NCBI GenBank assembly: GCA_946478755.1
Contig: CAMLDJ010000234.1
Location: 1 to 8,766 of the forward strand
Direction: 5' to 3'
Length of the DNA: 8,766 bases
DNA from: an uncultured Pedobacter sp.
Lineage (GTDB): Bacteria > Bacteroidota > Bacteroidia > Sphingobacteriales > Sphingobacteriaceae
Shown here one piece after another: positions 6,254-8,766 of this stretch (position 1 is the stretch's first letter; every line of letters starts with the position of its first letter). The translations under genes were made by a program, and so were the position numbers. The notes under the pieces are model-generated. The model saw only the letters and a program-made list of their open reading frames with translations, searched no databases and was not told the DNA's origin.

Positions 6254-6265
6254 AGCCTACTCGGG

Positions 6266-8766
6266 TCATTTATACAAATGAAGGAACAGCAGATCCCTGA
6301 TTTCTTCCGGCTTGAATGGCTTTAAAATATGTCCGTTCATTCCTGATTCCTTAAATTTACTGTATTCATTGTGCAGTGTAGATGCCGTTAGCGCAATGAT
6401 TGGAATGTTCTTAAAATAATCGCCAGGAATAGCCCTGATCATACGCGTAGCTTCAAAGCCGTCAATCCCCGGCATTTTGATGTCCATAAAGACGAGATTG
6501 TACGCATGTTGCTGAACCTTCTCGACGGCCTCTTCCCCACTGAAAGCGGTATCTATCTTGACTCCAAACTTATCGAGTATCCTTTTGGCAATTAATATAT
6601 TAATCTCGTTGTCATCTACGACCAATATATGCTTACCGCCAAATGTAACAAGCGGTGAACCCGGTGCAGCCATTGAAGAGACGGCGGATGCGGTTGAAAA
6701 TTTAAGGATAAATGAAAAACAGGTCCCCTCCCCCTCAGTACTCTGAACCTCAATATCGGAGTTATATAGCTGTAACAATTTTTTTGTAATGGCTAAACCG
6801 AGTCCTGTCCCTCCATATTTTCTTGAAATATCTGTTTTGGCCTGTGTAAAGGTCTCGAAAATATAGCTCAACTTATCTTTTGGGATGCCAATTCCGTTAT
6901 CAGCAACCTCAAACTGAATCTCTGCATCTTCTCCCTGCATAGCGTTCAATCTTAACTTAAGGGTAATGTTACCATTGTCCGTAAATTTAATGGCATTTCC
7001 CAACAAATTCATGAGGATCTGATAAAGCCTGGTTTTGTCGCCAATTACAAGCGCTGGAATCCCATCATCGTACAACAAAGCGAGGGTATTCCCTTTCCTT
7101 GCCGCATTTATATTTAAAGAAGTAACGATATCTGTAACCAGGGCTTTTAGACTGAATGGTATCGGCTCAAGCTGCAGATTACCTGTTTCTATTTTTGTAA
7201 AATCAAGGATATCATTAATGATGTTAAGCAGGTTTTCTCCAGAGAACTTTAGAATCTTAAGGTCTTCGATCTGAGACGGCTTAGGATCGTTGTCCATTAG
7301 CAAATGGGTCATCCCTAATACCGCATTAAGCGGAGTTCTGATCTCGTGGCTCATCACTGAAAGGAACATCTCCTTAGCTTCGCTAAGCTGCAGGGCCTGT
7401 TCTTTTGCTTCTACCATTTCGCATTCTATCTGCTTGCGCTGGGTAATATCTGTAATCAGGTCGATCTGTCGTTCAAGCTTACCTTTACCATCTATAACCG
7501 GGGTATTAGAGATGGACAGCCACACCGTTGTTCCGTCTTTTTTCTGAGCTTGAACTTCAATAGAATAGGGTTCTTTATTCTTTGATTTCTTTCTGGCCTC
7601 AAGGATCAGCAGCTTTTGGGCAGTGTTATTCTCAGCAGAAAGAACGTCGCCCAATTTCTTCCCCTGAAGTTCAGTCAGCGTATAACCTGTAAGTTTTTCA
7701 AGAGACTGGTTTACCCATGTGGTATTGCATTCCCGGTCAGAGATATTTACCCCGGTATTGGTTTCGCTGGCTACCAGCGACAATACCTGGAGTTCTTCCT
7801 CAGCACTTTTTTTCTCTGTAATATCAATAATAATCTCTACTTCCGTTTCTACCTTTCCCTCCTCATTAAAAACCACAGTATTATATATGGAAAGCCATAT
7901 CGGGCGCTTGTCTTTTCGGTAGGCAAGCAGATCAACAGTAAAGGACTGTTTCATTTTGGTGAGGTCCCTTGCCCGCGCCAGTAAATCCATATCTGTTTTA
8001 GGACCGGAGATCAAATCTCCAAGACGCTTTCCCTTCAGATCGTCGAGGTTAAATCCTGTGATTTTTTCAAAAGCATCATTAACCCAGGTTACATGATTGT
8101 TGGCGTCGTTTATAACCACCGCATTGTTGACCTTACTGGCTACGAAAGAAAGCTTCATCAGTTCATGCTCTACTTTTTTATTTTCGGTAATGTCTCTACC
8201 GTAAGCATACCAACGACCATTTTTAGCAACCATAGTCCAGCTTATCCAACGGACGACACCTGTCTTGCTTACTATCCTGAAATCGACCAGAAATTCCTTA
8301 ATTCTTTCTTTAAGCCCCTTTTCTATAGTTTTTAACACGCTGTTCATGTCGTCACTATGGCAAAAGTTCCAGATATTCAGGTTCAGGGCTTCCTCTACCG
8401 TATATTCCAGGATGTTAGTGACCGCATCATTAATAAACAACAGTTTACCGTTGTTGTCGAGGATACAGTGTATTTCCGGCGATACTGCAGAGATATTTAA
8501 TAGTTCTTCGAACCGTTGGGTATTCGTAAACAGTTCCTCGCTTCTTCTTTTTAAGGAGAGATGGATGATGACCTCCCTGGCCAGCGTTTCCAGCCCTTCT
8601 TTCTGATCAGCAGTGAACGTCCTTGGAACTACATCGAAAACGCAGACCGATCCCAGCTTTAAACCGTTCTCGTCGATAAGTGGAGCACCCGCATAAGACC
8701 TTAGGTAAGGTTCATTTGTAACAGATGGATGATTTTTGAATCTGCCGTCCCTAAGGGTATCAGAAA
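6266..8766 (-). CDS. GAF-PAS-PAS-PAS hybrid sensor histidine kinase with C-terminal receiver, N-terminus missing
   Basis: The reading frame stays open from the stop at 6266-6268 to the right edge, giving 832 visible residues. A possible TTG start at 8440 is only an internal leucine, since homologous coding sequence continues upstream. In visible-residue numbering: end of a GAF domain (1 to about 72, with RSYAGAPLI and GSVCVFD), PAS1 (about 88-193), PAS2 (205-316), PAS3 (328-441), each ending in a DIT motif, a short coiled linker, HisKA with phosphoacceptor H473 in MSHEIRTP, HATPase with N590 in the N box, DNGIGIP (622-628) and GGTGLGLA (651-658), and a receiver domain with D717/D718, phosphoacceptor D761 in MDIKMPG and K815 in LKPF. 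All catalytic residues are present. No membrane segment is seen, so it is probably cytoplasmic. There is no HPt domain, so phosphate must pass to a separate protein. The signal is unknown. Confidence 0.95.
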   Translation of the reverse strand, partial: SDTLRDGRFKNHPSVTNEPYLRSYAGAPLIDENGLKLGSVCVFDVVPRTFTADQKEGLETLAREVIIHLSLKRRSEELFTNTQRFEELLNISAVSPEIHCILDNNGKLLFINDAVTNILEYTVEEALNLNIWNFCHSDDMNSVLKTIEKGLKERIKEFLVDFRIVSKTGVVRWISWTMVAKNGRWYAYGRDITENKKVEHELMKLSFVASKVNNAVVINDANNHVTWVNDAFEKITGFNLDDLKGKRLGDLISGPKTDMDLLARARDLTKMKQSFTVDLLAYRKDKRPIWLSIYNTVVFNEEGKVETEVEIIIDITEKKSAEEELQVLSLVASETNTGVNISDRECNTTWVNQSLEKLTGYTLTELQGKKLGDVLSAENNTAQKLLILEARKKSKNKEPYSIEVQAQKKDGTTVWLSISNTPVIDGKGKLERQIDLITDITQRKQIECEMVEAKEQALQLSEAKEMFLSVMSHEIRTPLNAVLGMTHLLMDNDPKPSQIEDLKILKFSGENLLNIINDILDFTKIETGNLQLEPIPFSLKALVTDIVTSLNINAARKGNTLALLYDDGIPALVIGDKTRLYQILMNLLGNAIKFTDNGNITLKLRLNAMQGEDAEIQFEVADNGIGIPKDKLSYIFETFTQAKTDISRKYGGTGLGLAITKKLLQLYNSDIEVQSTEGEGTCFSFILKFSTASAVSSMAAPGSPLVTFGGKHILVVDDNEINILIAKRILDKFGVKIDTAFSGEEAVEKVQQHAYNLVFMDIKMPGIDGFEATRMIRAIPGDYFKNIPIIALTASTLHNEYSKFKESGMNGHILKPFKPEEIRDLLFLHLYK

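Larger units (their letters stand above)
5923..6265. other. 343-bp convergent intergenic region without protein gene
   Basis: Between comF (plus) and the kinase (minus) I see no credible protein-coding sequence. The region contains two related box-plus-hairpin elements (described separately), a promoter-like segment before the second one, an 8-bp direct repeat GACGCTTC at 6068-6075 and 6079-6086, a short inverted repeat ATTCC/GGAAT at 6090-6105, and two 7-nt A-tracts at 6130-6136 and 6139-6145. The first 75 bp or so after comF show nothing recognisable. Confidence 0.7.

Noticed and set aside
6031..6255. 74-residue open frame across the intergenic region
   Set aside because: It runs through both hairpins, has no ribosome site and no recognisable features; the DNA is better explained by RNA-like elements.
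6941..6963. Partial similarity of kinase-gene DNA (AGCGTTCAAT...TTAAGGGT) to the small-RNA box, suggesting antisense pairing with kinase mRNA
   Set aside because: The two matching segments are separated by different spacing (10 versus 4 bases), and the sequence is explained by coding; likely chance.
8438..8440. TTG as start codon of the histidine kinase
   Set aside because: The same frame continues upstream without a stop to the window edge and encodes the start of PAS1 and a GAF domain end, so the codon is an internal leucine.

Overview
The window looks like chromosomal DNA of a Bacteroidota bacterium, most likely a Sphingobacteriaceae / Pedobacter-like genus. The evidence is the general character of the proteins (RlmN, RluF-type pseudouridine synthase, ComF, DinB-like protein, and a multi-PAS hybrid histidine kinase), the near absence of Shine-Dalgarno sequences, and promoter-like TAnnTTTG boxes of the Bacteroidota type just upstream of several genes. 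The genus assignment is an inference. All coding regions look ordinary and intact; two run off the window edges.

Layout. Positions 1-1525 hold a minus-strand pair: an amidohydrolase (347-1525) followed after 5 bp by the start of a nitronate monooxygenase-family flavoprotein that is cut by the left edge (1-341). Divergent from it is a short WYL-domain regulator (1633-2325), then a DinB-like metalloprotein (2412-2909). A perfect 7-bp inverted repeat lies between these two and is a good candidate operator for the regulator. Next come two 23S rRNA modification enzymes: an RluF-type pseudouridine synthase with a long basic disordered tail (2982-4073) and RlmN (4135-5181). The RluF-type gene is preceded by a 49-bp palindrome ending 2 bp before its start codon. 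RlmN may have an almost leaderless mRNA. ComF (5224-5922) follows on the same strand.

The 343-bp gap between comF and the convergent kinase gene (5923-6265) is the least ordinary part. It holds two related RNA-like elements, each made of the same 14-nt box, GAGAGCGTTAATTT, followed by a GC-rich hairpin and a T-rich tail. The second also has a well-spaced Bacteroidota-type promoter with A-tracts upstream, so it reads as a self-contained gene for a transcript of roughly 60 nt. The alternative is that both are simply terminators for the convergent genes.

The right end (6266-8766, minus) is a large cytoplasmic-looking hybrid sensor kinase. It has the end of a GAF domain, three PAS domains (two of them tandem duplicates), HisKA, HATPase and a C-terminal receiver. 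Its coding frame stays open to the window edge, so the true N-terminus lies outside.

Functionally, the centre is a translation-related cluster (two rRNA modifiers). The flanks are small metabolic or regulatory units with no evident shared pathway. I see no mobile element, CRISPR array, tRNA or rRNA.
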